NCBI GenBank assembly: GCA_023136715.1
Contig: JAGLQT010000073.1
Location: forward strand, 1-41,436
DNA length: 41,436 nt
DNA from: Gammaproteobacteria bacterium
GTDB taxonomy: Bacteria; Pseudomonadota; Gammaproteobacteria; SZUA-229
Direction: 5' to 3'
Shown piece by piece: positions 17,580 to 24,484 of this stretch. Under the pieces are notes generated by a model. That model worked only from the letters and a program-made list of their open reading frames with translations. It had not been told where the DNA came from and did no database searches. A program made the translations under genes and the position numbers. How positions within the stretch are numbered: position 1 is the stretch's first letter; each line of letters starts with the position of its first letter.

Positions 17580-18866
17580 CTATTCCTCTTTGGCGAATGC
17601 ATCAGCCGTAATGGACTTATACCAACCCAAGGCATATTTTGATTCCTGAAGCCGAGTTTTCTTTGAAGCTTTATTCGGACTATCCTTAACCGATACCGCT
17701 TTAATTTTATTATCTTTCAATCGATAAACCGATGCTCGTGAAATAGCATATTTTTTTGACAACAGACTATAGATGCTAGTGCTATAGACCATCTCCGGTA
17801 TAGCCACGCCTCTTATATCAGAGACAATGTTTGCTGCACAAATCTTTGCCTGAGTATTGGCTGCATGCCCCGTTTTTGGCATATCACCCACTATGCTCGC
17901 GTCACCAATTACATGTATATCTTTCTGCTTTAAAGATTCGAATGTTTTCTGATTGACTGGGCACCAGCCATCCTGATCAGTCAAGGCGGTGTTAACAGCG
18001 ATAGTGTTCGCCTGTTGCGGTGGAATAAGATTAACCACTGCCCCCTTAAATTCCTGTCCCGAGCTGGAAAATAATTGCATACTGCCTGCATCCACTCTTT
18101 CGATGCGACCAACATCACTACCACTGACCCATTCGATCATTCCCGGATATAATTTTTTCCACCCCGCCTCAAACAGTGACTGCTTGGCAAAAGTTTTATT
18201 GGAATCCACAATCAGAACTTTGGATTTCGGCTTGGCTTTTTTCAGATAATAAGCGATGAGGCTGGCACGTTCATAAGGAGCCGGTGGCGCACGAAATGGT
18301 TCCGGTGGTGGCGCAATAATAACAACACCGCCATCGTCCATTGCCTGTAGCTGCTTGCGTAATAAAATTGTTTGTTCACCCGCTCGCCATGCATGCGGCA
18401 TGATGTGGCTTGCCTCATCATCATAACCCTTGATCAGGCCCCATCTAAAGCCGATGCCTGGAGAAATAACCAGACGATCATAACTCAGCTTGTTTCCATT
18501 GTTCAGGATAACGATTTTTTTTGTAGCATCAATATCGATAACCGTGTCATTTACCACATGGATTTTATTATGGTCACGCAAGCGATCATAATTATGTGTA
18601 ATAAATTCCATGTCATGCAGCCCTGCCAGCACGGTATTGCTGAACGGACAGGTAACAAATTCTTTTTTTGGTTCGACCAGTGTGACGTCGATAGCCGGAT
18701 CAAAGTGCTTGAGGTAATTCGCACAGGTCGCACCACCAAAACCACCGCCGATAATAACAACTCGGTAAGCGGCTGTTGCACTCGCTCTGATCGGCAAAGC
18801 CAGCATACTTGATGCACTACTGACACCAACAAGCTTGATAAAATCTCTACGGTTTAAATTTCTCAT
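17580..18866 (-). CDS. FccB-like flavoprotein (flavocytochrome c sulfide dehydrogenase family)
   Basis: A 428-residue exported FAD protein. The Tat signal NRRDFIKLVG lies at residues 5-14, the dinucleotide motif VVIIGGGFGG at 36-45, and the cysteine expected to hold FAD covalently in VTCPFSN (Cys73). The C-terminal FCSD domain is present. In known flavocytochrome c sulfide dehydrogenases a redox-active disulfide joins a Cys in FRCPPGPYER with one in TCYS. Here the sequences read FRAPPAPYER (Ala193) and TSIYS (Ile365), so both are gone. The remaining cysteines are 48, 73, 302 and 343. The fold is clear, but sulfide oxidation by the usual mechanism is doubtful. Its ATG overlaps the stop of the upstream cytochrome gene, so the two proteins likely form a flavocytochrome. 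Confidence 0.9.
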   Translation of the reverse strand: MRNLNRRDFIKLVGVSSASSMLALPIRASATAAYRVVIIGGGFGGATCANYLKHFDPAIDVTLVEPKKEFVTCPFSNTVLAGLHDMEFITHNYDRLRDHNKIHVVNDTVIDIDATKKIVILNNGNKLSYDRLVISPGIGFRWGLIKGYDDEASHIMPHAWRAGEQTILLRKQLQAMDDGGVVIIAPPPEPFRAPPAPYERASLIAYYLKKAKPKSKVLIVDSNKTFAKQSLFEAGWKKLYPGMIEWVSGSDVGRIERVDAGSMQLFSSSGQEFKGAVVNLIPPQQANTIAVNTALTDQDGWCPVNQKTFESLKQKDIHVIGDASIVGDMPKTGHAANTQAKICAANIVSDIRGVAIPEMVYSTSIYSLLSKKYAISRASVYRLKDNKIKAVSVKDSPNKASKKTRLQESKYALGWYKSITADAFAKEE

Positions 18867-19177
18867 TGTTTAGCCTCATAGAAATATTTGGCAAGTAAGT
18901 TAATTTCTTCATCGCTATAGGAGCTGGCGTGTCGATCCATAATCGTTGCTCTTTCCGTACCCTCTTTAAATCCGTGCATGTACTCAGCAAGTTCATGATC
19001 ACTATGATTATCTATGGAAGGAATTCGCTTTGAACCCTGTCCACCAGGGCCGTGACAGGTGACACACATAGTGGCTAACAATGCACCACGATCAATGCCC
19101 TGTGCTGTAGCAGAACTGGAAAACAACAACGCAACAAAACCGACTATTGTAAATAGTTCCTTCATCATTTTTATCAT
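18863..19177 (-). CDS. Monoheme periplasmic cytochrome c (FccA-like)
   Basis: A 104-residue precursor: a signal peptide to about residue 26 (SSSATAQ), then a class I cytochrome c domain with one heme site CVTCH (residues 38-42). The segment HGFKEGTERATIMDRHASSYSDEEINLLAKYF carries the probable axial Met and is typical of flavocytochrome c heme subunits. AAGGAGGT just upstream is a near-ideal ribosome site. It overlaps the FccB-like gene by four bases, so it is probably the electron-accepting partner of that flavoprotein. It has one heme, unlike the diheme subunit of Allochromatium. Confidence 0.88.
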   Translation of the reverse strand: MIKMMKELFTIVGFVALLFSSSATAQGIDRGALLATMCVTCHGPGGQGSKRIPSIDNHSDHELAEYMHGFKEGTERATIMDRHASSYSDEEINLLAKYFYEAKQ

Positions 19178-19230
19178 GATCAGTTACCTCCTTCTGATTT
19201 TTTTGTAAACGATTATTATGCTAGTCCAGA

Positions 19231-19268
19231 ACAAAAAACAGCCGGATGAAAAGTTCCACCCGGCTGTT
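19231..19268 (-). terminator. Rho-independent terminator after the porin-cytochrome gene
   Basis: On the minus strand a 9-base stem AACAGCCGG/CCGGCTGTT is followed by a run of T (19233-19238 on the plus strand as A). It ends the porin transcript and separates it from the downstream cytochrome/flavoprotein pair, which is thus either a separate unit or fed by partial read-through. Confidence 0.9.
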
Positions 19269-19298
19269 AATTACCTGCATATTTCGATGCAACCTTTT

Positions 19299-20579
19299 CT
19301 AGAAGCCAACCGCCAGTTGAACCGTCAGGCGATCATCATCATCCGCTGAATCCTGTGCACTCCTGTCCCAAAACTCAACAAAACCTTTTATATTTTGTTC
19401 GAAGTAGTAGGCAACATTTAGCACCAGTTCATCATAGCTATCTGCACCATTATTTTTCTCATAGCTATCGAAACGTATCAGCGGTACCCAGGTTGGTGCG
19501 CCACTGGCCGCTTTAAAGACATGATAAGCCTGAACACTCATCGCATCATTGTCATTTTCGGTACCTGTTTGAGCTGCTGAACCATCATCGCTGGCTGAGA
19601 CAAACATCAACTGTACACGTGTGTTGCCGATATCAGCCTGGGCATCCAGACCAATCCTTGTGTACTCCAGTTCAGCATCAGATGCTGTCTGGTTAGGTCG
19701 TGAAGATACTACTTCACCTACTGCGCCACCGTTACAGTCGGAATCAATATCAACAATATCAGCAGCAGAACAGGTATGAGCAGCAACTTGGCCATTGACC
19801 ATGAAGCCACCAATCATGATGTCCTTGGTAACATCAAAGGCAACACGTGCATGAATCGTACTGGCATCTTTACCTTCTGAAACATCAGTAGAATCAGAAC
19901 CTGCGGGGCTATCAGCCTGAGCAGAAATACCTACACTGTAGAACAACTGATCTATAGGTCTGCCTGTCAATACCAGATTTTGTCTGCGACTGTTTAAGCT
20001 GCCATCGTAGCCATCAAATGCCTGGTTCATCGCACCGGTACCCGCACGGGTCATACGGAAATGAAGACCAAACAGCCCATAGGGATCTGCACGCATCATC
20101 TCCCCCCAGGTAAACTGAAGATTCAAAGCTTTGCTATGGTTATACGCAAGTACAGCCGATGGTATACCAATCTCAAAACCGTATGCATTTTGAGCTTCGT
20201 CCTCTGCTTCCAGTTCAAAGAAACCTGACCAGTTCTCACCGACGGCACCAGCAACAACAATTTCTGCCTCATGCAGAGCACGCGTGTTCGCAGCTTCAGC
20301 GCTGTCTTTCTTGTCATAAGGTCGCGCAAAGATTAAGGCAGAAACACCAACACTATTTTCTTCCGCTAAATCCTTAAACGACATACGATCGCCATCCGGC
20401 ATTCGATAACCCAGCTCTTTGTACACTCGGCCTTTCTTACTCAGCTGAGGCCATGCATTGTGGCAATACGAGCAATTTTTACCCGTATCTCTCGCGAATG
20501 ATGGAACCGCCTCTGCCGTGAGCGTCGCAAATGCGAACCCAACCGCAGTTAATATTGTTACTATGTTTCTTATTTTCAT
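19299..20579 (-). CDS. Outer-membrane porin with N-terminal c-type heme motif
   Basis: A 426-residue protein with a signal peptide ending near residue 24 (TAEA), a single heme motif CSYCH at 36-40 inside PSFARDTGKNCSYCHNAWPQL, and a long beta-rich domain. The latter has alternating strands and ends in VQLAVGF with a terminal Phe, the usual outer-membrane barrel signature. This heme-plus-barrel layout is that of fused cytochrome-porins, of which the iron oxidase Cyc2 is the known example. I cannot tell whether this is a Cyc2 ortholog or another family. GAGGAG upstream is a strong ribosome site. It is followed by a terminator and then the cytochrome/flavoprotein pair, suggesting a shared electron path. 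Confidence 0.82.
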   Translation of the reverse strand: MKIRNIVTILTAVGFAFATLTAEAVPSFARDTGKNCSYCHNAWPQLSKKGRVYKELGYRMPDGDRMSFKDLAEENSVGVSALIFARPYDKKDSAEAANTRALHEAEIVVAGAVGENWSGFFELEAEDEAQNAYGFEIGIPSAVLAYNHSKALNLQFTWGEMMRADPYGLFGLHFRMTRAGTGAMNQAFDGYDGSLNSRRQNLVLTGRPIDQLFYSVGISAQADSPAGSDSTDVSEGKDASTIHARVAFDVTKDIMIGGFMVNGQVAAHTCSAADIVDIDSDCNGGAVGEVVSSRPNQTASDAELEYTRIGLDAQADIGNTRVQLMFVSASDDGSAAQTGTENDNDAMSVQAYHVFKAASGAPTWVPLIRFDSYEKNNGADSYDELVLNVAYYFEQNIKGFVEFWDRSAQDSADDDDRLTVQLAVGF

Positions 20580-20936
20580 TAATTACTCCTCGATTTTTTA
20601 TTTTTGATCGAATAACTCCCCCATTGAACAACAAACATCGTTGCTCTAGTACCAATAGTACTCCCAGTAAACCTTATAATCTAATATAGATCAATTAATT
20701 ACCAATTAAACATTAAATAACTTCAGATAGTTAACGCATTTTTTATATGGTATCTAAATAGAGATTGAGCGCTGTTTAGAATAGATTTTTGATCTTTTTT
20801 AACGAGAGAGAATCAACATTCGTTGATCCACCCACAAAGCGAGGTGATTTTTCAGCTCAGCAAACGTGAGCTTTTGAGGAAAGCGCTTTTGTCCTTTTTA
20901 TTATTGCTCACTATCTTACAAGCAATGAACTAACAT
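20580..20936. other. 357-base intergenic region with regulatory-looking repeats
   Basis: No gene is seen. It holds the leader of the porin-cytochrome gene. A perfect 5-base inverted repeat (AGTAC at 20648-20652, GTACT at 20658-20662) lies about 70 bases before that start. TTGATCTATATTAG (minus strand, 20694-20681) resembles an FNR/Anr box in its first half only, and its TTGATC could alternatively be a -35 with TTTACT 17 bases on. The part near 20835-20895 can fold into nested hairpins. Its position fits a 3' end for the triheme cytochrome gene or a long 5' leader for the porin gene. Confidence 0.4.
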
Positions 20937-21782
20937 TTATTTCACGGGCAATAAAGCATTACGTAAATCATAAACAATGCGATGCGTGTTGTGACAACGC
21001 GCGCACACAGTCACAGCAATTTCACCCATTAGTTTCTGACTGTCTTTCACCAATCCTTTACTGATGTTTGACTGTAATATTTCAAGGCGTTGCTGGGTTG
21101 CCTTGCCCAGTATTCGCTCCCGTGGATAGGCATCATTTTTATGACAGGCAATACAACTATCGCCTAGGTTTTGTAACTGACTGGCAAGCGTTTTGCTGGA
21201 TTTCAATGCTACAGGGTTATGACCATCATCCAGCGCAATCAAAATTCGATTAACAGATTCAGATAGCTCTTCCATATTATCTTCAAAACTCTGCTGAGAT
21301 CCGTTGATGCCTTTAAGCTTTAGCTCATCGTAATGAGGTGAACGGTGCATCGCCGTCACCAGTGGCTGATAATCCTGATGACAATCATCACAGGTACGCT
21401 GGATCATTTTCAGTGTTTTAGCAACGCGGGGCGCATCGCCCTTTTCTGCAAACATCTCAAGCTCAGGCAATAATCGGGGCTTAATCTCTTTTTCCCACTC
21501 GGGCACCATATCAGCAATTTTGTTGTAATCTTTCTCTAAACGAGCGATCCACTTTGCCATGCCGGGCTGGTCATTCAATTTGGCATATTCACTAATAGCC
21601 TGCATTTCCCGTCGTAGTTTAAACATAGTATGCAACCATACCTGTCGCTTATTAGCCGGCTTGTACCATTTCTCCAGTGACGCGGGAGGCACATCGATGC
21701 TGACTGCTTTACCTGCATAAGCTGGCACAACACCGGCAGCCAGTACAAAAATTAAAAATAACAAAGCAGAGATAAATTTCAT
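20937..21782 (-). CDS. Triheme periplasmic cytochrome c, helical, uncharacterised
   Basis: From the ATG at 21782 this is a 281-residue protein with a clear signal peptide (MKFISALLFL to AYA, residues 1-23). The frame is open further upstream, but the earlier part is not signal-like. Three heme sites are visible: CDDCH (131-135), CIACH (210-214) and CARCH (260-264). Each follows a helical stretch of 60-70 residues, which recalls repeated cytochrome c-prime-type helical units, but I cannot assign a named family. It lies next to the porin-cytochrome gene in the same direction and divergent from the hemerythrin operon. A role in periplasmic electron transfer is likely. Confidence 0.85.
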   Translation of the reverse strand: MKFISALLFLIFVLAAGVVPAYAGKAVSIDVPPASLEKWYKPANKRQVWLHTMFKLRREMQAISEYAKLNDQPGMAKWIARLEKDYNKIADMVPEWEKEIKPRLLPELEMFAEKGDAPRVAKTLKMIQRTCDDCHQDYQPLVTAMHRSPHYDELKLKGINGSQQSFEDNMEELSESVNRILIALDDGHNPVALKSSKTLASQLQNLGDSCIACHKNDAYPRERILGKATQQRLEILQSNISKGLVKDSQKLMGEIAVTVCARCHNTHRIVYDLRNALLPVK

Positions 21783-21922
21783 AGTATTACTGGGCCAAAG
21801 AAACAGGACATTGATGATACTATAAGTCATTCTATTGTCATCAAAAAAATTAAGGCCGCCTTCTACTATCCAGCAGTATTCCCGTATTTGCCTGCCTTTC
21901 TTCTGACGTAGATCATTAGTAA

Positions 21923-21928
21923 TATACT
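21923..21928 (+). promoter_or_regulatory. Candidate -10 element for the hemerythrin operon
   Basis: TATACT at 21923-21928 lies about 44 bases before the hemerythrin ATG. No convincing -35 is found at the right distance, so an activator-dependent promoter is possible. Confidence 0.25.
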
Positions 21929-21971
21929 GATATGCCGTTATGATTTCGCCGTTCAATAATGAGGTGTTCTA

Positions 21972-22412
21972 ATGAATATTAAAGAATTTATGGCACATGA
22001 CCACAAAGAATGTGACCGGCTTTTTGCCATTGCAGAGAGTGCAGCCGCTAGCGAAGATTGGGATACAGCGACTCAGACATTCAATGACTTTATCCAGGCC
22101 ATGGAACGACATCTTGGTGTTGAGGAAAATGAACTTTTCCCTGCCTTCGAAGAGGCTACCGGTATGACCATGGGACCAACTGAGATGATGCGTTCGGAAC
22201 ATGACCAGATGCGGGTGCTTTTTGCTGAGATGCGTGACGCCATGGAACGCCAGCACAGTGATGACTATCTGGGCATATCAGAAACGCTGTTGATATTGAT
22301 GCAACAACACAATATGAAGGAAGAGCAAATCCTCTATAACATGATGGATCAGCATCTGACAGATGACATCAGCCATTGGCAGCAAAAGTTTCAGGACTGG
22401 GACAAGAGCTAA
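21972..22412 (+). CDS. Hemerythrin-domain protein
   Basis: A 146-residue cytoplasmic protein with a four-helix HHE/hemerythrin domain. Candidate iron ligands are the His of FMAHDHKECDRLF, the ERHLGVEENELFP segment (HxxxE), the RSEHDQM helix, and the QQHNMKEEQILY helix. Such proteins bind O2, NO or sense redox through a diiron site. GAGGTG upstream is a good ribosome site. The stop shares a base with the next gene start (TAATG), so it is co-translated with the DUF2249 protein. This pairing and the NnrS-like gene downstream suggest a role in NO or O2 response. Confidence 0.9.
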   Translation: MNIKEFMAHDHKECDRLFAIAESAAASEDWDTATQTFNDFIQAMERHLGVEENELFPAFEEATGMTMGPTEMMRSEHDQMRVLFAEMRDAMERQHSDDYLGISETLLILMQQHNMKEEQILYNMMDQHLTDDISHWQQKFQDWDKS

Positions 22413-22684
22413 TGCCCAATGAGGTTTTACTGGATGTCAGCGAGCTAGCCCCGCCAGAACCTCTCACCCTGACACTCGAAGCCGCTGAACAACTGCAAGC
22501 CGGTCAATACCTGCGAATGTTGCACCGCCGTGAACCCTGCATGCTTTTCGGCAATCTCGACGACAATCATTTCAAATATTTTCAGCGCAAGGGCGCCATC
22601 TCTGCTGTCGAAGTCTTCATCTGGGCTGAAGATGATAAAGAAGCAGCCGAAGCTGTACAGGCAATAATAGACGCGCAAGACTAG
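22412..22684 (+). CDS. DUF2249 domain protein
   Basis: A 90-residue protein of the DUF2249 family (TusA-like fold), with the segments LLDVSELAPPEPL, LQAGQYLRMLHRREPC and the terminal AAEAVQAIIDAQ. The function is unknown; the family is repeatedly found beside hemerythrins and denitrification genes. I chose the ATG at 22412, which overlaps the hemerythrin stop, rather than an upstream in-frame ATG at 22376 inside that gene. The next gene follows after 5 bases. Confidence 0.85.
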   Translation: MPNEVLLDVSELAPPEPLTLTLEAAEQLQAGQYLRMLHRREPCMLFGNLDDNHFKYFQRKGAISAVEVFIWAEDDKEAAEAVQAIIDAQD

Positions 22685-22689
22685 ATTTA

Positions 22690-23994
22690 ATGCACGCTAA
22701 TCTTTCACTACAGCAAGCTCCTCCCTTTTCCGTACCTGCACGATTTCTGGTCAGCGCCCCGCTGTTTGGCATGGTTGCGGCACTGGTCATGCTCTGGCAC
22801 GGGCCTGAGATGATTAGTCATCGCTGGACGCCTGAACTACTCGCCGTCACCCATTTCCTGACCCTGGGTTTTCTCGCCATGAGTATGCTGGGTGCCTTGA
22901 TGCAACTTATGCCCGTACTCATGGGCATGGTTATTCCACGAGCCATACTTTTTAGCAGCATGGTTCATACTCCACTATTTTTAGGTAGTGCCTGCTTAGG
23001 CCTGGCATGGCTGATTAATATTAACGAACTCTTCATCATTGCAATGGCGTTACTGGGGTTCTCTTTCACGATTTTTATCGTGGTAGTAACCGAGCGTTTA
23101 TTGCGTTCAAAAAATAGACACGTCACACGAAGCATGATGATGCTGGCATTGTTCGCCTTATTCATCACCGCCATTCTTGGTATCTACCTGGCCATGGGCT
23201 ATGCATCAGCAGACTTTTCACTGGCACGGCAATTAACTGATTTGCATTTGAGCTGGGGGCTGCTCGGCTGGGTAGCGCTGCTAATTATGGCCGTTGCCTA
23301 TCAGGTCATCCCCATGTTCCAGATCACCGATGAATACCCGGCCAGACATCAACGTTGGATGGGGTGGTCACTGTTCATCGCCCTGCTCGCCCTGAGTCTG
23401 GCTTATAACTGGCCATCGGAAATACTAAAATCCATCTCACAGATATTCCTCGCCGCCTGTTTGCTGATATTTGCACTCACCACCCTGTGGGTACTTCAGA
23501 CACGCCGTCGCCAGATACCTGACCTGACCATGATGTTCTGGCAACTTGCCATGGTCAGCCTTATTTTGCTGATACTGGCCTGGGCGATAGCCACATTGAT
23601 GAATTTTGATTTACCGGTACTACTGGGCGTACTGATCATTCACGGCTTCGCCATGACCACCATCACAGGCATGATGTATAAAATCATCCCCTTTCTTATC
23701 TGGTTACACCTGAGCACGCGTAATAAAAATTTACGTGACAAAGGCGAGAGAACTTCACAGGTAAAAGTGCCGCACATGCGAAAAATTATTCCGGAGGCCG
23801 CTGGCCTATGGCAATTTCGCCTTCATTCGATCAGCCTGGTATTGCTGATCCTGGCTGCCATCTGGCCAGACTGGTTTTTTTATCCAGCCACCTTAGTATT
23901 TTTCATAGCTCAGACGGCATTATTCTTTAATTTATCAAAGGCCGTTTATTTTTATAATGCAAAGATTGCTGAACTTGAAACTCAGCAGTCTTAG
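22690..23994 (+). CDS. NnrS-like polytopic membrane protein
   Basis: A 434-residue integral membrane protein with about 12 hydrophobic segments. Conserved-looking histidines lie in membrane regions: VTHFLTLGFLAMSM, DLHLSWGLLGW, and HGFAMTTITGMMYKIIPFLIWLHL. This resembles NnrS and related heme/copper membrane proteins connected with nitric-oxide stress, though the similarity is to the general family and I cannot confirm a metal site. It is the third gene of the hemerythrin operon, 5 bases after DUF2249, so a joint O2/NO-related role is likely. Confidence 0.75.
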   Translation: MHANLSLQQAPPFSVPARFLVSAPLFGMVAALVMLWHGPEMISHRWTPELLAVTHFLTLGFLAMSMLGALMQLMPVLMGMVIPRAILFSSMVHTPLFLGSACLGLAWLININELFIIAMALLGFSFTIFIVVVTERLLRSKNRHVTRSMMMLALFALFITAILGIYLAMGYASADFSLARQLTDLHLSWGLLGWVALLIMAVAYQVIPMFQITDEYPARHQRWMGWSLFIALLALSLAYNWPSEILKSISQIFLAACLLIFALTTLWVLQTRRRQIPDLTMMFWQLAMVSLILLILAWAIATLMNFDLPVLLGVLIIHGFAMTTITGMMYKIIPFLIWLHLSTRNKNLRDKGERTSQVKVPHMRKIIPEAAGLWQFRLHSISLVLLILAAIWPDWFFYPATLVFFIAQTALFFNLSKAVYFYNAKIAELETQQS

Positions 23995-24062
23995 TTACTG
24001 TGACATATTGACCATTAAGGTTAAAATACAAAAAAAATATAACTAACCATCTACAACTTCCT

Positions 24063-24446
24063 ATGAACCAACTAGACGAATTAATACAACAAATAAAATC
24101 CAGACCTGAAAGCATCGAATTTCAGGACGTCATTAAGCACATCGATAAATCCTATGATTACACCCCTACCCAGTTTAGCAATGGCAATGCTGACGATTGC
24201 GTCACCAGCAAAGCAGGAGAGAATGAAGGCTCCTGTAAAATCTTTGCTTTCGGCTTGCTGAACAAGCTTGACGAAATACAAACCCTGAACTGCTTCGGCC
24301 AATATTATCGTGATGACGTATTGAAACACCCGGAAAACACAGATCATGCGAACATTCGCACTTTTATAAAACATGGCTGGAAAGATATAGTCTTTGACAA
24401 CATTGCACTAAAAAAACTGCATGATAAAAACATAGGCACCGCATAG
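24063..24446 (+). CDS. HopJ-family protein
   Basis: A 127-residue soluble protein of the HopJ (type III effector HopPmaJ-like) family, with characteristic segments VIKHIDKSYDYTPTQFSNG, GSCKIFAFGLLNKL and ALNCFGQYYRDDVL-like (here TLNCFGQYYRDDVL). The family is widespread in non-pathogens without type III secretion, so the effector name should not be read as a function. It is a single gene, 68 bases after the NnrS-like gene, and convergent with the thioredoxin fusion gene. Confidence 0.85.
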   Translation: MNQLDELIQQIKSRPESIEFQDVIKHIDKSYDYTPTQFSNGNADDCVTSKAGENEGSCKIFAFGLLNKLDEIQTLNCFGQYYRDDVLKHPENTDHANIRTFIKHGWKDIVFDNIALKKLHDKNIGTA

Positions 24447-24484
24447 CACAACAGGCCTTATATCTTCACAAGGAATCAGAAAAC

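Noticed and set aside
18372..18812. 146-codon plus-strand open frame inside the flavoprotein gene
   Set aside because: It is fully antisense to a well-supported gene, has no ribosome site or recognisable domain, and its residues are rich in Ile/Thr/Asn/Val as expected of a shadow frame.
17580..18866. Calling the flavoprotein a functional sulfide dehydrogenase
   Set aside because: Both cysteines of the redox disulfide are missing, so the family name is used only for the fold.
20831..20900. A cyclic-di-GMP riboswitch
   Set aside because: The stretch has some purine-rich loops but not the conserved core or tetraloop-receptor layout of that class.
21831..21844. FNR box before the hemerythrin gene
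   Set aside because: Only the ATCAA half matches the consensus, and the distance to the candidate -10 is not that of a normal activator site.
24063..24446. Type III secretion effector
   Set aside because: The HopJ family is common in bacteria with no type III system, and no such genes are present here.
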